Virus record (IMG/VR): IMGVR_UViG_3300025410_000023
Span: 1 to 55,072 of that record
Length of the DNA: 55,072 nucleotides
Reading direction: 5' to 3' (one strand)
Origin: a virus
Shown one piece after another: positions 41,480 through 55,072 of this stretch (its first letter is position 1; every line of letters starts with the position of its first letter). The position numbers were made by a program, and so were the translations under genes. The notes under the pieces are model-generated. The model was not told the DNA's origin. It was given only the letters and a program-made list of their open reading frames with translations, and made no database searches.

Positions 41480-44400
41480 ATGGCAGAAAAAATAATTAAA
41501 TCAGTTGAATTACTTCCAGAATTTTTACAAACAACTAAAAATTCTAAATTCTTAGCTAGTACTATTGACCAGCTTATTCAAAAACCTCAGTTAGAGCGCA
41601 TTGAAGGTTATATAGGATCTACAAATACTCCTACTTATACAGCAACAGATGTTTATATAACCGAAACGTTGCCATTACGTAGAGATTATCAATTAAATCC
41701 AGCATTAGTAGTTAAAGATATTAATGGAAATGTCAATGATGTTGTTGCATTAGATGACTTAATAAATGAAATTAATTTGAATGGTGGATCTGCAGAAAAT
41801 TTTGATAGAATATTTAGATCAGAATTTTATTCTTATGATCCTAGAATTGATTGGGATAAGTTTGTAAATTATCAAGAATATTATTGGCTAGTCAACGGAC
41901 CAGATACAATTACAATTGAAACTACTGATTCGTCAACATTATACATTGATGTTGACCTTATTGGAAAAGCAACATACACATCTCCAAATGGTGTAACATT
42001 ATCAAATGGAATGAAAATTCAGTTCGGTACAAATGTATCGCCGGAGTCATACCAAGGTCAAGAATATTTTGTTGAAGGTGTCGGAACATCTATAGTTTTA
42101 GTAGATTCTAGAAATTTAACCAGCAATGAAACATTTTCAACTGTGTTTAGTGAAACATTTGATTCAGTTCCATTCGATGAGTATCCATTTGATGGGTATA
42201 AACAATTACCTATAAATCCTGAATATATTACAATTAATAGAGCAAGTCCAGATTTAAATCCTTGGTCTAGATATAATCGTTGGGTACACAAAGACATTAT
42301 TACCACAAGTGCATTGTTAACAGGACAGCAACCAGTCTACCCTACTAATATGCGAGCCAAACGACCAATCATAGAGTTTGCGGCAGGGATGCAACTTTAT
42401 AATTTTGGATCAAAAGGAATTGGTAATGTTGATCTTATTGACAGCAAAACTACCAATGCATTTAATACTGTAGAAGGTTCTGCAGGATATTATATAGATG
42501 GTGTATTACTAGAACAAGGTCATAAAGTAATTTTTACTGCTGACACAGATAGTCTAATAAGAAACAATATATATGAAGTTGTATTTGTTGATATTGCTGG
42601 ACAACTAAGATTAACTTTACAAAAAGTTGAAACTCCTTCTGCTGGATCAGTAATTGGAGTTAATCTTGGAACAAAATATGCTGGTACAAGTTGGTGGTAT
42701 GATGGAACCAACTGGAATTATTCTCAGCAACATACTTCATTAAATCAAGCACCATTGTTTGATTTATTTGATGACTTAGGAAATAGTTATAGTGATACTA
42801 GGTATTACTCTAGTAACTTTAAAGGAAGTCAAATATTTGGATATAGTATTGGCTCTGGTACTGCTGATTTAGTGTTAGGCTTTCCTTTACAATATAGAAA
42901 TAGTGTAGGAGTTGGAACATATCTGTTTAATAATTATTTTATGACAGACACTATCACTATTTCTACTACAAATCAAACTGTAGAAACTATATCAACTGGT
43001 ATTACATATTTTAAAATAAATGATCAATATTTCAATGTATGGAAAGAAGCCGTTGAATATCCTATACCTGTATTAACTAGTTTATTAACAACTGCAACCT
43101 CTGAACAATCGTATTATGAAACACCATTGGGCCTTACAAACAATCCGTTAAATGGTCCCATACCTGCATTTACGCTCAGCGAAATTACAGATCACGTTAG
43201 CACTATGGCTAATCGAGATCCTGATTTTATTGGAGTAGTTCCTGGGGATAATAATTTAAGAGATTTGGCTGATCCTTCTAGTTACGGTACTCGATTCATA
43301 TCTAATATAAATCCAATTGCATTTGCTCATCTTTTCATAGGAAAAAAAGAGCATAGTGTCGTGGATGCTGTGACCAAAGTTGCTGACCAATATAATCAAT
43401 ACAAATTATCATTCCTAAGAAAAATTTCTAATCTTGATATTCAAACAGACCCGATAACAGCAGTTGATACAGCATTAACTGAAATTAATTTTGAAAAAGA
43501 TTTATTGTCTCCTTACTATCTATCAGATATGATAGCATATGGTACTGACAAAATTACTAAAACCTGGACTGTTACTAACACCAATAGTAAAATATTTCCT
43601 ATAACATCAGATTATGATCCTAATGCGTTAACATTAAGATCAGTATTGGTATATCTAAATGGAATTCAATTAATAAGAAACAGAGATTATCAATTTATTG
43701 TTGCAGATGCATCAGTTGAAATTCTTGTAGATATTGCAATTGGTGATACAATTGTAATAAATGATTATACAGATACAAAAGGATCTTTTGTTCCTCCTAC
43801 TCCTTCAAAACTAGGATTGTATCCAAAATTTACTCCTAGCATTTATGTTGACAATACTTATGTAACACCTACCACTGTGATACAAGGTCACGATGGTAGT
43901 ATTATGGTTGCATATAATGATTATAGAGATCTCATTATATTAGAGTTTGAAACTAGAATCTACAATAACATAAAAGCAGAATATAGATCAGAATTATTAG
44001 ATATTAATTCAGTTCTTCCTGGTGCATTTAGGAATAACGATTACACTCAAGATGAAATCAAACAAATTTTAGTAAAAGAATTTATTAAATGGACAGGTCT
44101 TTATAATGTTGATTATGTAACCAACACAGCATTTAATGAGACAAATCCTTTTACCTGGAACTACACTGAGAGTTATAACAACACGTTAAGTATTCCATTA
44201 GCAGGTAGTTGGAGAGCAATATACAAACATTTTTATGATACTGACAGACCAGATACTTGTCCTTGGGAAATGTTAGGATTTTCTGAAGAGCCAGAGTGGT
44301 GGACCAATGAATACGGTCCTGCTCCTTATACATCAGGAAATGATATCCTATGGGGCGATCTTGAACAAGGTATTATTAAACAAGGATCCAGAGCAGGAGT

Positions 44401-47400
44401 AAATTCAATCTATGCTCGTCCACAACTAAGTCAGTTATTGCCAGTTGATGATAGCGGAAAGTTAGTTGATCCTACAGTATTGTTGGCATCAGACATTACT
44501 CCTTATAGCAGAAGACAGCCTTGGGTATTTGGTGATCAGGGCGCGGCAGAAACTGCGTGGAGACGCAGTAGTTATTGGCCATTTGTTGTACAAAAATTAA
44601 TAGCATTAACTAAATCTGCTACATATGCATCATTGATGTATGATCCGATTAGAATCAATAAAAATATTGCAGGTCAATGGACATATGGCTCTAATTATGA
44701 ATTTTTAAATTTACAAAATGTTTATATTCAAGGACCAAATAATACATTAACCAGTGGTTATAGCGTTTTTGTTAGTGAAGTGGGTCGCCAGCGTACAGGA
44801 AATTATGATACAGAATTACAAAGTGATTTAAGTAACCTAACATTTAATTTATTTTATAAAGTAGGTGGATTTGTTAACAAATCTAAAATACAAATTATTA
44901 TAGATGCTATTGATCCTACAAGCACAAGTCCTGGAGCATTGTTAAATGCTGAAGATTATAATTTAATTCTTAATGTAAGCAATCCTATTAAATCATCAGC
45001 AATATCAGGAGTCATTGTACAAAAGAACAATGGAAAATTACTTGTTAGAGGTTTTGATACATCGTCTCCTTACTTTACAGTATACGGAGTAATTCGAAAT
45101 TCTAATGCCTCATCTATCACAGTTGGCGGTATATCATCATCCTATGTAAATTGGGCAGAAAGTTCAACTACAGGTCAAACAGGTTTATCAGCAGTTGATA
45201 CAACCACTGCAAATGCGGCAATAGCAGGAACATTTTATCAACAAGGACAAATTGTTAAGTATAAAAATTCTTTTTATCGTGTAACAACTAGTCACAGGAG
45301 TACTGAAAGTTTTAATCCTGCATACTTCCAAATATTGCCAGGATTACCAACAACAGGTGGAGCAACTGTAAAAACAGCAACAAAATTTGATGGAGTAGCA
45401 GTTAATATTCCATACGGGACAGAGTTTAATACGATTCAAGAAGTCTATGATGTGATACTTGGATACGGTGCTTGGTTAGAAGATCAAGGATTTATTTTTG
45501 ATGAGTATAACACCGATTTACAAACAGTATTAAATTGGGATTTTACTGGCAAAGAATTTTTGTACTGGACTACCCAAAATTGGGCAAATGGAAGTATTGT
45601 AGCATTAAGTCCATTTGCTGATCAAATTAAATTTCAATTGGCAAATTCTGTAGTTGATAATATTTTTAATAGTTTTTATGATTACAGTATATTAAAAGCC
45701 AATGCCGTTGCGTTCCCTCAAAAGGCATTGTCTGTTTCTAGAGATAATGGAATTTGTACAATTAAAACACTCAATTCAACTGACGGAATTTTCTTTGCCA
45801 AGTTGAATAGTGTACAAAAAGAACACGCTATCATATTCAATAATGCAACATTGTTTAATGATACTATATATGATATTCAATCTGGATACCACCAGCATAG
45901 AATGAAATTGGTTGGATTTAGAACAGCAAACTGGAATGGAGATTACTTCAGTCCAGGGTTTGTCTATGATTCTGCTATTATTTCTGATTGGAAAACTTAT
46001 ACAGATTACAACGCAGGTGATGTTGTTAGATTTAATGGTAATTATTACTCAGCAAATACTAATTTAGTTGGTACAACTTCTTTTGAATTCTCAAGTTGGA
46101 CAGTGTTGGGATCAAAACCAGTTGCCGCATTATTACCAAACTTTGATTATAAAATTAATCAGATTGAAGATTTTTATAGTTTAGATATTGATAACTTTGA
46201 TGCCGGTCAACAACAAATGGCACAGCATCTAACAGGATATACTCCTCGTACATACCTAAACAATATTTTTACAGATCCTATTGCACAATATAAATTCTAT
46301 CAAGGGTTTATTAGAGAAAAAGGAACTAAAAACGCAATTAGTAAATTAGCCAAAGCTACAATACATAATCTACAAGGACAAATAGATTATAGAGAAGAAT
46401 GGGCATTCCGTGTTGGATATTACGGATCATTTGAAACATTTAAAGAATTAGAAGTACCATTAGTAGAAGGAACTTTTGCAGACAATCCGCAAACAATTAA
46501 TTTTGTTGATTCTGTGCCTGTACCTCCTGCAGAGTTGATTAATTATAGTTTACCTAGTGATTTAGTTATAACTCCTTCAAATTATCAATCATCTGATACG
46601 TTTGTAACAACATCAGATATAGATGTAATGCAATTAAACACAGCAGGATATGCCAGATTTGATGATGTTAATTTAACTTCGTTTACTGAAGATGGACTGT
46701 TAACTTTTACAACCACTAATTCTATCAGCGAAGGTAGTATTATTTGGGTTGCAAATAAAAATAATAACGATTGGGATGTTTTAAGATATACTTTATCTCC
46801 CTCAAGAATTATAAGTATGACTCCTGATCCAATAGTAAATGATCAACTTAATTTTGTCACAGATGGTATTCACGGTTTATCAGCAGGTGATATTATTTCT
46901 GTCAGCGAATTTGACAGTACAATGGACGGAATATATAAAATATCTTCGATCCCGTCATTGAGTGAATTTAGTATTACTAGTACATCTACCGTTGCCATCT
47001 CTCAATTAATACCATCTAATCCTGGATTGTTGTTTACATTTCCTAGCGTTAGATACGATGGGTTTGATTTGTTGCCCGACGATAAAAACTTATTATCTTT
47101 AGAAGAAAATTCTAAAGTATGGGTTGACAATAATGGCACCGGACACTGGGCAGTGTATGAAAAAATTAAAAATTATAACGATTATGCTGTAACAGGATCT
47201 ACGTCCCCAGTTGACCAACGACTAGGTTGGAGTATTAGTAATAGAAAAAATTCTGATATTTTCTTAGTTGGTAGTCCTGGATTTGTAAGTTCTAATAATA
47301 CTGGAAGTGTATTTGTATACGGCGAAGTTCCGTACTCTGTTAACGAAAAATTTAGATACGGTATTAATTCTAATAAAACATATCATCACGGTTCGGATAC

Positions 47401-50400
47401 AGGATTTGGATGGTCTGTTGCCTACGACGAACAAGAATTTAATAATACAGGATATGGATTATTATTTGCAGGTGCTCCATTAACTGATAGAATATTATCC
47501 AATGATGCTCCTGGCGGGTTAAGGTTTGCTAGTTCTACAGGTACTACTTCTACATATGTACAAGAAGGTCTTGTAAAAATTAGTAGTATTTCTCCTATAC
47601 TTGTTGAAGAAAATACAGAAAAAGTATTACTGAGCCCTAATCCATCAAACTATGAACGTTTTGGAAGTAGTATATATCAGGCAAACACAGATCAAGGTAA
47701 ACTGCTATTAGTAGGTGCTACACAAGCATCTGGTATAGGTGTAGGTTCTGTGTATTCATACTGGATGACGACTACTGGTGGTAATATTAATATTGCTTAT
47801 AATGGAATATTATCAGCAACTGGAGTATCAGCAGGAAGTCAATGGGGATATACAATTAGTGGTTCTAATAATGCAGAGATAATTGCAGTAGGTGCTCCCG
47901 GTTATTCTAATAGAACAGGCCTAGTAAATATCTTCACAGGCACAGCTACTAATTACCTCCAAACGATTAATAGTCCTTTTGGCAAATATGCAAAGTTTGG
48001 CGAATCTATTTCTGTAAGTTCAACTGGTGACTATCTGTTTATTTCTGCACCGGAAGCAAGAGGCGACGATCAATCATATGGTAAAGTTGCTGTATATAAT
48101 ATGTCTTCTGGCACATATTCATTGATACAAATTATCAATAATCCTGTAGCAGGAGTAGGAATGAAATTTGGCCAATCTCTAGGAATAAGTCCTAACACAG
48201 ATGAATTAGTAATTTCTGCAATAGGTACAAATAGACATATTTCTGATACATTTGATAGATACTCTGTGTTGCTAGGAAACTATGTAAACGACTCAAACAG
48301 CGAATACAGTGATTCTCAAACTACATTTGATCTAGGATCAACATCTTTCTTTGATGATGTTATATATTCTGGTACGACTTATGTTTATAATAAGAAGGCA
48401 AATTTATTCAAACTTGCTGATGAATTAACTCCTGTTGATACAAATACTGGAACTAATTTTGGTTTCAGTGTTTCTGTAAATGCAAATAGCATTTATGTAG
48501 GAGCTCCAGCTTATAAAAATAATACAAATCCAGATACTGCTACAAGTGCATTCTATCAATTTTATAAAATCAATACAGGTACCCAAAGCTGGAGTTTAAT
48601 TAGATCTCAAGACGATTTAGTAGTAACAGATACAATACAAAAAGTTTCTTTAATTGATGCATTCAATGAAGAACTTGTTGATTATCTTGAAGTTATAGAT
48701 CCTGTAAAAGGAAAAATTTCAGGACTAGCAGAACAAGAATTAAAATATCGTTCTTCTTTTGACCCTGCTGTTTATTCATTGGGTACAAGTGCCACAGTTA
48801 ACGATCCTAATACAAATTGGTCCAACGAGCAAGTTGGAGAGCTATGGTGGGATTTATCAACAGCCAAATATGTATGGTACGAACAAGGTGAAGTAGAATA
48901 CCGTAAAAATAATTGGGGTAAATTATTTCCAGGTTCGAGTATTGATGTATATGAATGGGTTGAATCAACAATACTACCTAGTCAATGGGCTAGCCTAGCA
49001 GATACCGCTGTTGGGTTAAGCAATGGTATTAGTGGACAACCTAAATATCCAAATAACGATATTGTTGCAGTTAAACAAATTTATAATCCATTAAGTGATT
49101 CATTTACAAATTATTATTACTTCTGGGTAAAAAATAAAACAACTGTTCCTAATGTAAAAAATAGAAGAATATCTGCGTTTGATGTTGCAGAAATAATTAC
49201 CAATCCTAAATCATATGGATTAATGTATATTTCTGCATTATCTAGAGATGCAGTCGGAGTTGCTAATGTTGGAAACTTATTGGTTGATGATAGAATACAT
49301 TTAAACATCACATCAGATGTTATTGATAATACAATTCCTCGTCATACTGAATGGTTGCTGTTACAAGAAGGGTCAGCAGAAAGTGTACCTAACACATTAC
49401 TAGAGAAAAAACTTATAGATAGTTTAATAGGTCATGATAGCCTGGGAAATCTTGTACCTGATCCTGCACTGTCTGAAAGAGCAAAATATGGTATTGGTAT
49501 TAGACCAAGACAGACTTTGTTTAAAAATAGATATTCTGCACTAAGAAATATTATTGAATTTGTAAACAATGTGTTGGTTGATCAGAGAATTACAGGTAAT
49601 TACAGTTTTGTAAATCTTAATAAACAAGAACAAATTCCTGATGTAACAACTCACGAATATGATCAATCGGTTGAAGATAACGAAGCATTATTATTAATTG
49701 ATACACAATTATTTGCCACAGCACAATTATCTTGTACTGTAGAAAATGGTAAAATAACCAGTGTTACAATTAATAATCCAGGATATGGATATAAAATTAG
49801 TCCTACAGTTTCTATCAACAGTAGTACGGTTGCATCTATTAGTACAACAATTGATGCAAATGGGCGTGTTGTTTCTGTTAACATTGAGAATGCTGGTAGT
49901 GGTTTTACAGTTCCTCCTGAGTTAACAGTAAGACCTTATACTGTTATTGTACAGGCCGATTCTACCTATAACGGTAAATGGACTAAATTTATATTTGACA
50001 CAGATTTTAAAACTTGGGTAAGATCACATACTCAGGCTTATAATACAACTTTATATTGGAATTATATTGATTGGGTTGATTCTTCATATAATCCTTTTGT
50101 AGATATTGCATATACAATAGATGAATTATACGAGCTTAATGAAATAACTGTATCTACTAGACAATATGTTAAAGTTAAAAATGCAGGATTAGGTTATTAT
50201 GTTATATTAGAAAAAATAGATACTGGCAACGGAACATTTGATTCTGATTATAATATTGTTTATTCTCAAAATGGAACAATAGAGTTGTCATCTAATTTAT
50301 GGGACATTAGAAATACAAATCTTGCTTATGATGAAAATACCTACGATCAAACATTGTATGATCAAACTCCTGATGCTGAATTATTGTATATTTTAACAGC

Positions 50401-53400
50401 ATTGAAACAAGATTTATTTGTAAATGACTTAAAAGTTAATTGGAATTTATTATTCTTTAGAGCAGTTAAGTATGCACTATCAGAACAGAAATTATTAGAC
50501 TGGGCATTTAAAACATCATTTATCAATGTTACAAATTATGCTGGTGGGTTGGATCAACGATTGGTATACAAATTACAGAACAGTAGTTATTATGAAGATT
50601 ATGTAAATGAAGTTAAACCTTATCATACGCAGATAAGAACATTTACTACTAATTATACATTAACAGATCCTAGTGGATCATTTATAACTGATTTTGATTT
50701 ACCTGCAATATATGATAAATCTTCTGACAAGTTTATAACAGTAGATACAAGTAGTTCATATATTTCTCAATATCCTTGGAAATCCTGGGCAGATAATTAC
50801 TCTGATTTTGTGTCTGAAATATCATTAGGAAATTCAGGAGCAGGATATACCGAAGCTCCGCAGATAATTATTTCTGATCCAGATCTTGAAGGAGGTACTA
50901 CTGCTACTGCCGAAGCATATGTAAGCTCCGGCGCAATTTCTCAAATTCGAGTAATTAATTCAGGTAGCGGATACATAACCACACCCGAGGTTAGTATATT
51001 AGGTGGCGGATCAGTTATAACTACTGCAACAGCATATCCATACATTGCAAATAACAAAGTAAGATCTACTACAATTGGATTAAAATTTGACAGAACTAGC
51101 AAAGTATCACAGGCTGGAAATGTCGTAACATCTGATAGTTTTAATTGTAATGGCACAGATTCGGAGTTTTCATTAACTTGGTTAGCCGAGTTAGATAAAT
51201 CTAAGATTGTGGTTACTCTTGACAGATCATTGATATTAAATTCTGATTATACAATTAAAAATTATGTAAAAACTTATAATGGTTATGCAAAACATTATAG
51301 TAAAATTTCATTCTTAAATTATGTTCCTAAGTTAGGACAGGTATTATCAGTTACTTATAATAAGAGTCAAAGTGTGTTAAATGCTGTTGACAGAATAGAA
51401 AATTATTATACAGCTACATCTGGTATGCCAGGCCTAGATTTAGGACAACTAATGACCGGAATTGATTATCCTAAAACTAGAATAACAGGATTGATGTTTG
51501 ATTACACTACCCAATGGGATATCAATGGTTATGATACAGCATTGTGGGATGACAATTTTGGATTCTATACAGTTACAACGTCAACTAACAGATCCTATAA
51601 TACTACAGGTACTTCATCAACTATTAAATTATCGGATATATCAGGAGTTACAATTGGACAAAGTGTAGCAGTAATAAGCACCACATCTAATGTGTTTAGT
51701 GGAACTAATCCTAAAGTTGTAGGTGTAGATCCAATCACAAATGTAGTTACAATTAATACTACCACAGTTAATGTTATAAGCACAGGTTCTGTAATAGAAT
51801 TTTGGAGTTATAATACCGATTCTAGTGTATTAGACAGTTCAATAAGAGGTGGCGATTTAGGATATACAACTGCATTAGGAATTAATCCATCTGATATTAT
51901 CATCGATGGTGATGGATTCTTAACACCTAACACGAGCTATGCTCCAGAAGAAATGGTGCCTGGAGAAGTTGTTGAAAGTTTAGGCATTAATGTATACACA
52001 AAGAGTCCACAAGCGTCTCCAGTTATAGTATCATCATATATTGATGTAGTAGCAGGATCGACTACGACTAGAGTTATGAGTGTTGTTCCTCCAAATAGTG
52101 CCAGCGTTATGGTTACATATAATGGAACAATTTTTAGCTATACTGCAACAAATATAACTTCGTCGACAATGTATAACATTAATTGGGATCTAAACAAATT
52201 AATTATTCCTCCACAACCTGTGTCGGGAAAATTAGGTTATACTATAGTAACTATAGGTAGCAATAGCACTGAAAATCAAACAGGATTAACAGACTCTCAA
52301 AGCATAGTAACTGACCAAACTACAATTGAAATACAAAGTATATCTGGTGTTAATACAGTTAAGACTGCTTATGTAACAGTTAACGGTCAATCTATATCCG
52401 CTGTAACTACATCATCAAATTATGGATACGTATTGACTTCAGCAAATAATAACAATCGTAGAGCGGCTGTTATTGTTTATAATTTACCAGCTGGTGAAAA
52501 CAGAGTTAGTGTTTGGTTCTTTGGTACTGATCATAAAACATTTAATGAAATTAACGAACAGATTATTAAAATTAATACACTATCTACTGCTACTGTATAT
52601 ACAGAATTTCCAATAGCATTAACTCAACCTCCAGGCAATATTAAACCTGAAGTAGCCAATGCAATTGTTGATTTTGCTGATAGTAATGGTAGAAAATTAT
52701 TAGTTCCTCCGCACATCGATTACTATCAGGTGTATGATAGAAATACAAATACATTCCAAATAACTGATACTGTAGGATATAATGGAGATACCAATGATTT
52801 TGGATTAGAAAATGTACGTGCATACATTAACGGGCAGGAATTATTAAGAGGATTTGATTTCTCGGTAAATTCCACTGGCCTTGTTACTATAATACAACCA
52901 GTACTAAATCCGGGTGATGTTGTAGCAATTTTGTATAAATCATCTTCACCATCTTATCCTACTACAAATCTTCCTAGACAAGATTATGAATATGATATTA
53001 TTGGAAACAATCTTTTATTATGTGCGCCCCCTACATATTCTAATTATTTTGGATGGAATACCAATTGGAGTGGCGAGATTAGAGTTATAACATATACCGA
53101 TCAAGACGATATGTTAATGAGAACAGAAAAATTCTTTGGAAATTCAAATCATAGATTTAAAATTAGTCGTCCAGTGTTAGATGAAAATTATATATGGGTA
53201 AGTCTAAATGGTATACCTTTGGTTAATTTTGTTGATTTTGAAATTTTAGATGACAGTGTTACTGTCCAAATATCTGATAAATTTACAATTGGAGCTAAAG
53301 ATCAAATTGTAATTAGAACATTTAATAGTACTGATTTGTCCACCACGGTATTGGGTTATAGAATATTCAATGATTTGTTTAATAGAACACAATTTAAACG

Positions 53401-54385
53401 TTTGAGTAAACAAAACACTACCTATCTAACTAGTCCATTATTTTTTACAGATACAGAAATAAATGTTGCTGATGCAACAGTATTAACACAACCAATTGTT
53501 GATAAAAATATTCCTGGTGTTGTAATTATTGATGGAGAAAGAATTGAGTTTTTTAAAGTCAATGGTAATATATTAGGACAACTTCGTAGAAGTACATTAG
53601 GTACTGCACCTAAATTCTATAGTCAAGAAAATACAAAAGTTATTGATCAAGGAACTGATCAAACAGTTCCTTACAGTGAAACAATTCTTGTACAAAATAC
53701 ATTAACAACAACAAGTACAGTCTACACAATTTCAACAAATAGTAATATAGTTCAATATTATACAGGCTTAGCAAATACAGCAACATTTGTAAATAGTGGA
53801 ATAACATTATCTACCATAGTAAATGCTACTGATCAAATTAGTGTTTATTATGGAGGCAGATTGCTAAACAAAGAAGGAACGTATCATCAAGACATCTCAG
53901 TTTCATATGATAGTCCTGCAATAAGCTCAGTTGGATTTGTAGATAACATAACTTCTTTGCCAGTTACTGGAATATTAAATACTTCATTTGTTGTTACATC
54001 AACAAATGAAGTATGGGTATTTGAAAATTCTAAGGAAGAAAATTCATTTAGAGGATACGTATACAAAGGATTGAAGTATCAACCTCCTGAGTTTACTGTT
54101 AATACATCTACTCAGCAAATTACATTAAATATTCCTGAAGGTGTCTACCCAGACATAAAATTAACTGTGGTAAAACGTCAGGTTGAAAGATCGTCAGTTT
54201 GGAATACAGAAGTTAACAGTACTAAAACATTATCGTTAATAGATAGTGATACTTTACAGGCTGTATTTTTACAGGATAGTCCTGCTGAATTGCCAGATAA
54301 TTATTATTACGGAGGTGATCCTGCACTTGAAGATGATACAGGAATTGCTATTATAGATCAATCAGGATCTCCATTAGAAGGATAA
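41480..54385 (+). CDS. Giant baseplate-region virion protein (4301 aa) with seven-bladed FG-GAP beta-propeller
   Basis: The frame is open for 12.9 kb behind gene 6, in the place of the wedge genes 7 and 8 in T4-like baseplate clusters. The N-terminal region contains [34 protein letters not shown] (about 108-142) and, near 905-960, [22 protein letters not shown], patterns I know from very large marine T4-like and jumbo phage virion proteins. Near 1590-1690 comes [17 protein letters not shown]. Residues about 1912-2387 form seven FG-GAP repeats. Two '[15 protein letters not shown]' segments lie at about 2752-2816 and 3117-3177. Near 4007-4057 is [28 protein letters not shown]. No enzymatic motif is visible. 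A baseplate wedge or peripheral role is inferred. Confidence 0.8.
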   Translation: MAEKIIKSVELLPEFLQTTKNSKFLASTIDQLIQKPQLERIEGYIGSTNTPTYTATDVYITETLPLRRDYQLNPALVVKDINGNVNDVVALDDLINEINLNGGSAENFDRIFRSEFYSYDPRIDWDKFVNYQEYYWLVNGPDTITIETTDSSTLYIDVDLIGKATYTSPNGVTLSNGMKIQFGTNVSPESYQGQEYFVEGVGTSIVLVDSRNLTSNETFSTVFSETFDSVPFDEYPFDGYKQLPINPEYITINRASPDLNPWSRYNRWVHKDIITTSALLTGQQPVYPTNMRAKRPIIEFAAGMQLYNFGSKGIGNVDLIDSKTTNAFNTVEGSAGYYIDGVLLEQGHKVIFTADTDSLIRNNIYEVVFVDIAGQLRLTLQKVETPSAGSVIGVNLGTKYAGTSWWYDGTNWNYSQQHTSLNQAPLFDLFDDLGNSYSDTRYYSSNFKGSQIFGYSIGSGTADLVLGFPLQYRNSVGVGTYLFNNYFMTDTITISTTNQTVETISTGITYFKINDQYFNVWKEAVEYPIPVLTSLLTTATSEQSYYETPLGLTNNPLNGPIPAFTLSEITDHVSTMANRDPDFIGVVPGDNNLRDLADPSSYGTRFISNINPIAFAHLFIGKKEHSVVDAVTKVADQYNQYKLSFLRKISNLDIQTDPITAVDTALTEINFEKDLLSPYYLSDMIAYGTDKITKTWTVTNTNSKIFPITSDYDPNALTLRSVLVYLNGIQLIRNRDYQFIVADASVEILVDIAIGDTIVINDYTDTKGSFVPPTPSKLGLYPKFTPSIYVDNTYVTPTTVIQGHDGSIMVAYNDYRDLIILEFETRIYNNIKAEYRSELLDINSVLPGAFRNNDYTQDEIKQILVKEFIKWTGLYNVDYVTNTAFNETNPFTWNYTESYNNTLSIPLAGSWRAIYKHFYDTDRPDTCPWEMLGFSEEPEWWTNEYGPAPYTSGNDILWGDLEQGIIKQGSRAGVNSIYARPQLSQLLPVDDSGKLVDPTVLLASDITPYSRRQPWVFGDQGAAETAWRRSSYWPFVVQKLIALTKSATYASLMYDPIRINKNIAGQWTYGSNYEFLNLQNVYIQGPNNTLTSGYSVFVSEVGRQRTGNYDTELQSDLSNLTFNLFYKVGGFVNKSKIQIIIDAIDPTSTSPGALLNAEDYNLILNVSNPIKSSAISGVIVQKNNGKLLVRGFDTSSPYFTVYGVIRNSNASSITVGGISSSYVNWAESSTTGQTGLSAVDTTTANAAIAGTFYQQGQIVKYKNSFYRVTTSHRSTESFNPAYFQILPGLPTTGGATVKTATKFDGVAVNIPYGTEFNTIQEVYDVILGYGAWLEDQGFIFDEYNTDLQTVLNWDFTGKEFLYWTTQNWANGSIVALSPFADQIKFQLANSVVDNIFNSFYDYSILKANAVAFPQKALSVSRDNGICTIKTLNSTDGIFFAKLNSVQKEHAIIFNNATLFNDTIYDIQSGYHQHRMKLVGFRTANWNGDYFSPGFVYDSAIISDWKTYTDYNAGDVVRFNGNYYSANTNLVGTTSFEFSSWTVLGSKPVAALLPNFDYKINQIEDFYSLDIDNFDAGQQQMAQHLTGYTPRTYLNNIFTDPIAQYKFYQGFIREKGTKNAISKLAKATIHNLQGQIDYREEWAFRVGYYGSFETFKELEVPLVEGTFADNPQTINFVDSVPVPPAELINYSLPSDLVITPSNYQSSDTFVTTSDIDVMQLNTAGYARFDDVNLTSFTEDGLLTFTTTNSISEGSIIWVANKNNNDWDVLRYTLSPSRIISMTPDPIVNDQLNFVTDGIHGLSAGDIISVSEFDSTMDGIYKISSIPSLSEFSITSTSTVAISQLIPSNPGLLFTFPSVRYDGFDLLPDDKNLLSLEENSKVWVDNNGTGHWAVYEKIKNYNDYAVTGSTSPVDQRLGWSISNRKNSDIFLVGSPGFVSSNNTGSVFVYGEVPYSVNEKFRYGINSNKTYHHGSDTGFGWSVAYDEQEFNNTGYGLLFAGAPLTDRILSNDAPGGLRFASSTGTTSTYVQEGLVKISSISPILVEENTEKVLLSPNPSNYERFGSSIYQANTDQGKLLLVGATQASGIGVGSVYSYWMTTTGGNINIAYNGILSATGVSAGSQWGYTISGSNNAEIIAVGAPGYSNRTGLVNIFTGTATNYLQTINSPFGKYAKFGESISVSSTGDYLFISAPEARGDDQSYGKVAVYNMSSGTYSLIQIINNPVAGVGMKFGQSLGISPNTDELVISAIGTNRHISDTFDRYSVLLGNYVNDSNSEYSDSQTTFDLGSTSFFDDVIYSGTTYVYNKKANLFKLADELTPVDTNTGTNFGFSVSVNANSIYVGAPAYKNNTNPDTATSAFYQFYKINTGTQSWSLIRSQDDLVVTDTIQKVSLIDAFNEELVDYLEVIDPVKGKISGLAEQELKYRSSFDPAVYSLGTSATVNDPNTNWSNEQVGELWWDLSTAKYVWYEQGEVEYRKNNWGKLFPGSSIDVYEWVESTILPSQWASLADTAVGLSNGISGQPKYPNNDIVAVKQIYNPLSDSFTNYYYFWVKNKTTVPNVKNRRISAFDVAEIITNPKSYGLMYISALSRDAVGVANVGNLLVDDRIHLNITSDVIDNTIPRHTEWLLLQEGSAESVPNTLLEKKLIDSLIGHDSLGNLVPDPALSERAKYGIGIRPRQTLFKNRYSALRNIIEFVNNVLVDQRITGNYSFVNLNKQEQIPDVTTHEYDQSVEDNEALLLIDTQLFATAQLSCTVENGKITSVTINNPGYGYKISPTVSINSSTVASISTTIDANGRVVSVNIENAGSGFTVPPELTVRPYTVIVQADSTYNGKWTKFIFDTDFKTWVRSHTQAYNTTLYWNYIDWVDSSYNPFVDIAYTIDELYELNEITVSTRQYVKVKNAGLGYYVILEKIDTGNGTFDSDYNIVYSQNGTIELSSNLWDIRNTNLAYDENTYDQTLYDQTPDAELLYILTALKQDLFVNDLKVNWNLLFFRAVKYALSEQKLLDWAFKTSFINVTNYAGGLDQRLVYKLQNSSYYEDYVNEVKPYHTQIRTFTTNYTLTDPSGSFITDFDLPAIYDKSSDKFITVDTSSSYISQYPWKSWADNYSDFVSEISLGNSGAGYTEAPQIIISDPDLEGGTTATAEAYVSSGAISQIRVINSGSGYITTPEVSILGGGSVITTATAYPYIANNKVRSTTIGLKFDRTSKVSQAGNVVTSDSFNCNGTDSEFSLTWLAELDKSKIVVTLDRSLILNSDYTIKNYVKTYNGYAKHYSKISFLNYVPKLGQVLSVTYNKSQSVLNAVDRIENYYTATSGMPGLDLGQLMTGIDYPKTRITGLMFDYTTQWDINGYDTALWDDNFGFYTVTTSTNRSYNTTGTSSTIKLSDISGVTIGQSVAVISTTSNVFSGTNPKVVGVDPITNVVTINTTTVNVISTGSVIEFWSYNTDSSVLDSSIRGGDLGYTTALGINPSDIIIDGDGFLTPNTSYAPEEMVPGEVVESLGINVYTKSPQASPVIVSSYIDVVAGSTTTRVMSVVPPNSASVMVTYNGTIFSYTATNITSSTMYNINWDLNKLIIPPQPVSGKLGYTIVTIGSNSTENQTGLTDSQSIVTDQTTIEIQSISGVNTVKTAYVTVNGQSISAVTTSSNYGYVLTSANNNNRRAAVIVYNLPAGENRVSVWFFGTDHKTFNEINEQIIKINTLSTATVYTEFPIALTQPPGNIKPEVANAIVDFADSNGRKLLVPPHIDYYQVYDRNTNTFQITDTVGYNGDTNDFGLENVRAYINGQELLRGFDFSVNSTGLVTIIQPVLNPGDVVAILYKSSSPSYPTTNLPRQDYEYDIIGNNLLLCAPPTYSNYFGWNTNWSGEIRVITYTDQDDMLMRTEKFFGNSNHRFKISRPVLDENYIWVSLNGIPLVNFVDFEILDDSVTVQISDKFTIGAKDQIVIRTFNSTDLSTTVLGYRIFNDLFNRTQFKRLSKQNTTYLTSPLFFTDTEINVADATVLTQPIVDKNIPGVVIIDGERIEFFKVNGNILGQLRRSTLGTAPKFYSQENTKVIDQGTDQTVPYSETILVQNTLTTTSTVYTISTNSNIVQYYTGLANTATFVNSGITLSTIVNATDQISVYYGGRLLNKEGTYHQDISVSYDSPAISSVGFVDNITSLPVTGILNTSFVVTSTNEVWVFENSKEENSFRGYVYKGLKYQPPEFTVNTSTQQITLNIPEGVYPDIKLTVVKRQVERSSVWNTEVNSTKTLSLIDSDTLQAVFLQDSPAELPDNYYYGGDPALEDDTGIAIIDQSGSPLEG
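47215..48640 (+). other. Seven FG-GAP-like beta-propeller repeats inside the giant protein
   Basis: Seven units of about 50-95 residues each begin with a (F/L/W)GxSx-type strand and contain a hydrophobic xxVGAP-type strand. They start GWSISN, FGWSVA, FGSSIY, WGYTIS, FGESIS, FGQSLG and FGFSVS; the paired strands are [43 protein letters not shown] and IYVGAP. Seven is the number of blades of the integrin alpha propeller. The DxDxDG calcium loops of typical FG-GAP repeats are not conserved. Confidence 0.7.
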
Positions 54386-54389
54386 AGAA

Positions 54390-55072
54390 ATGTCAAATAT
54401 TAATCAATTACCAACGCTTAGTACTGCTACCAGTGAAACATATTTTATGGTGGTCGATAATAGATTGGCCAAACGTTTACCCGCATTTTCAGTTGGACAA
54501 GGACCACAAGGACCGACTGGTCCACAGGGTGCTCCTGGTATAGGTACAAATGGAGCAACAGGTCCAACAGGGCCAGTAAGCACAGTTCCGGGACCTACTG
54601 GACCAACTGGGCAAGGAGTAACTGGTCCCACTGGATCGCCGAGTAATGTACCAGGTCCCACTGGAGCAACTGGACCAACTGGACAAGGGGCAATTGGTCC
54701 CACCGGATCACCGAGTAATGTACCAGGTCCCACTGGAGCAACTGGAGCACAGGGTGCGACTGGCCCAAGTGGCGGTCCTCCTGGTCCACAAGGACCTACA
54801 GGACCTACTGGTATTGGAGCAACAGGACCCACAGGCGCAAGTTCAGTAGGCCCAACTGGTCCACTAGGCCCAACTGGCCCTCAAAGTAATGTTGCTGGTC
54901 CGACTGGTCCACAAGGGGTGTTGGGTCCAACTGGAGCTACTGGACCGGGTGTTGCGGCAGTATATGTACCTGCTAGTAGTACCAGCACAGGTGTAGTAGG
55001 AAATGTTGCCTATGACAGTAATTTTGTCTATATATGTGTTGCTCCTAACACCTGGCGCAGAGCTTTTGTATC
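54390..55072 (+). CDS. Collagen-like fibre protein (C-terminus cut off by window edge)
   Basis: [21 protein letters not shown] is a short phage-type N-terminal segment. From about residue 37 to 190 it carries Gly-X-Y triplets ([13 protein letters not shown] and many GPTGPTG), as in collagen-like phage fibres that form stable triple helices. Then comes [39 protein letters not shown], a module often seen in marine phage fibres. AAGGATAAAG precedes the ATG, 4 bp after the giant gene's stop. It is probably part of a fibre at the baseplate. Confidence 0.85.
   Translation, partial: MSNINQLPTLSTATSETYFMVVDNRLAKRLPAFSVGQGPQGPTGPQGAPGIGTNGATGPTGPVSTVPGPTGPTGQGVTGPTGSPSNVPGPTGATGPTGQGAIGPTGSPSNVPGPTGATGAQGATGPSGGPPGPQGPTGPTGIGATGPTGASSVGPTGPLGPTGPQSNVAGPTGPQGVLGPTGATGPGVAAVYVPASSTSTGVVGNVAYDSNFVYICVAPNTWRRAFV
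54600..54743 (+). repeat. 72-bp tandem duplication in the collagen-like region
   Basis: Two units of 72 bp (54600-54671 and 54672-54743), each with gagtaatgtaccaggtccca, differ at only a few bases. One unit is 24 codons, eight Gly-X-Y triplets, and includes a GSPSNV interruption. Gain or loss of a unit would keep the triplet phase. Confidence 0.85.

Noticed and set aside
54404-54832. Minus-strand 142-residue Pro/Gly-rich reading frame opposite the collagen-like gene
   Set aside because: It is the antisense image of the Gly-X-Y repeats; long open antisense frames are expected from such composition, and the plus frame has start, ribosome binding site and continuing coding sense.

Overview
This window is a piece of a large T4-like (myovirus-type) phage genome. 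It is AT-rich (about one third G+C by eye) and almost fully coding. It carries a recognisable T4 core: portal gp20, prohead core protein, prohead protease gp21, scaffold gp22, capsid gp23, recombination nuclease gp46/gp47, late sigma factor gp55, and baseplate proteins of the gp26, gp53, gp5, gp25 and gp6 types. The fibre and baseplate proteins are of the style known from marine T4-like phages (cyanophages, pelagiphages): low-complexity Thr/Ser/Gly/Asn fibres, repeated 'GALxVxGGVGI' modules, a collagen-like fibre and a protein with a Mtd_N-like start. The host cannot be told from this window, and no host metabolism gene is present.

Layout. (1) 1-16215, minus strand: fibre and other virion proteins, including proteins of 1408, 699 and 1815 aa. 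(2) 16357-24769, minus: head module in T4 order (20, small conserved ORF, acidic core protein, 21, 22, 23, read from right to left), headed by a tape-measure-like protein. (3) 24846-25939, plus: a gp26-type baseplate protein and a short overlapping ORF, joined by what looks like a -1 ribosomal frameshift site. (4) 25936-31572, minus: gp55, a small in-frame ORF, gp47, gp46, a small basic protein, a GIY-YIG nuclease-like ORF, a 443-bp structured non-coding stretch, then a Gly/Ala-rich protein behind its own late promoter. (5) 31683-55072, plus: tail-tube/baseplate and hub genes, a gp5-like spike with a lambda R-type lytic transglycosylase, gp25, gp6, a 4301-aa virion protein holding a seven-bladed FG-GAP beta-propeller, and the start of a collagen-like fibre.

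Regulation. Three perfect T4 late-promoter boxes (TATAAATA) lie in gaps on the minus strand, and near-matches precede several other late genes. Three clear hairpin/U-tract terminators lie on the minus strand, two of them followed by a late box. One good sigma70-type promoter (TTGACA, 16 bp, TATACT) drives gp55-gp47-gp46, so the late sigma factor would be made early and then switch on the structural genes around it.

The most interesting points are the predicted frameshift fusing the gp26-type protein to its neighbour next to the tape-measure gene (like lambda G/GT), the unassigned structured RNA-like element at 26541-26983, the seven-bladed propeller inside the giant baseplate-region protein, the relocated and replaced lysozyme domain of the gp5-like spike, and the ATG-less ORF in frame behind gp55. 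Tail sheath and tail tube (gp18/gp19), terminase and replication genes are not in the window.
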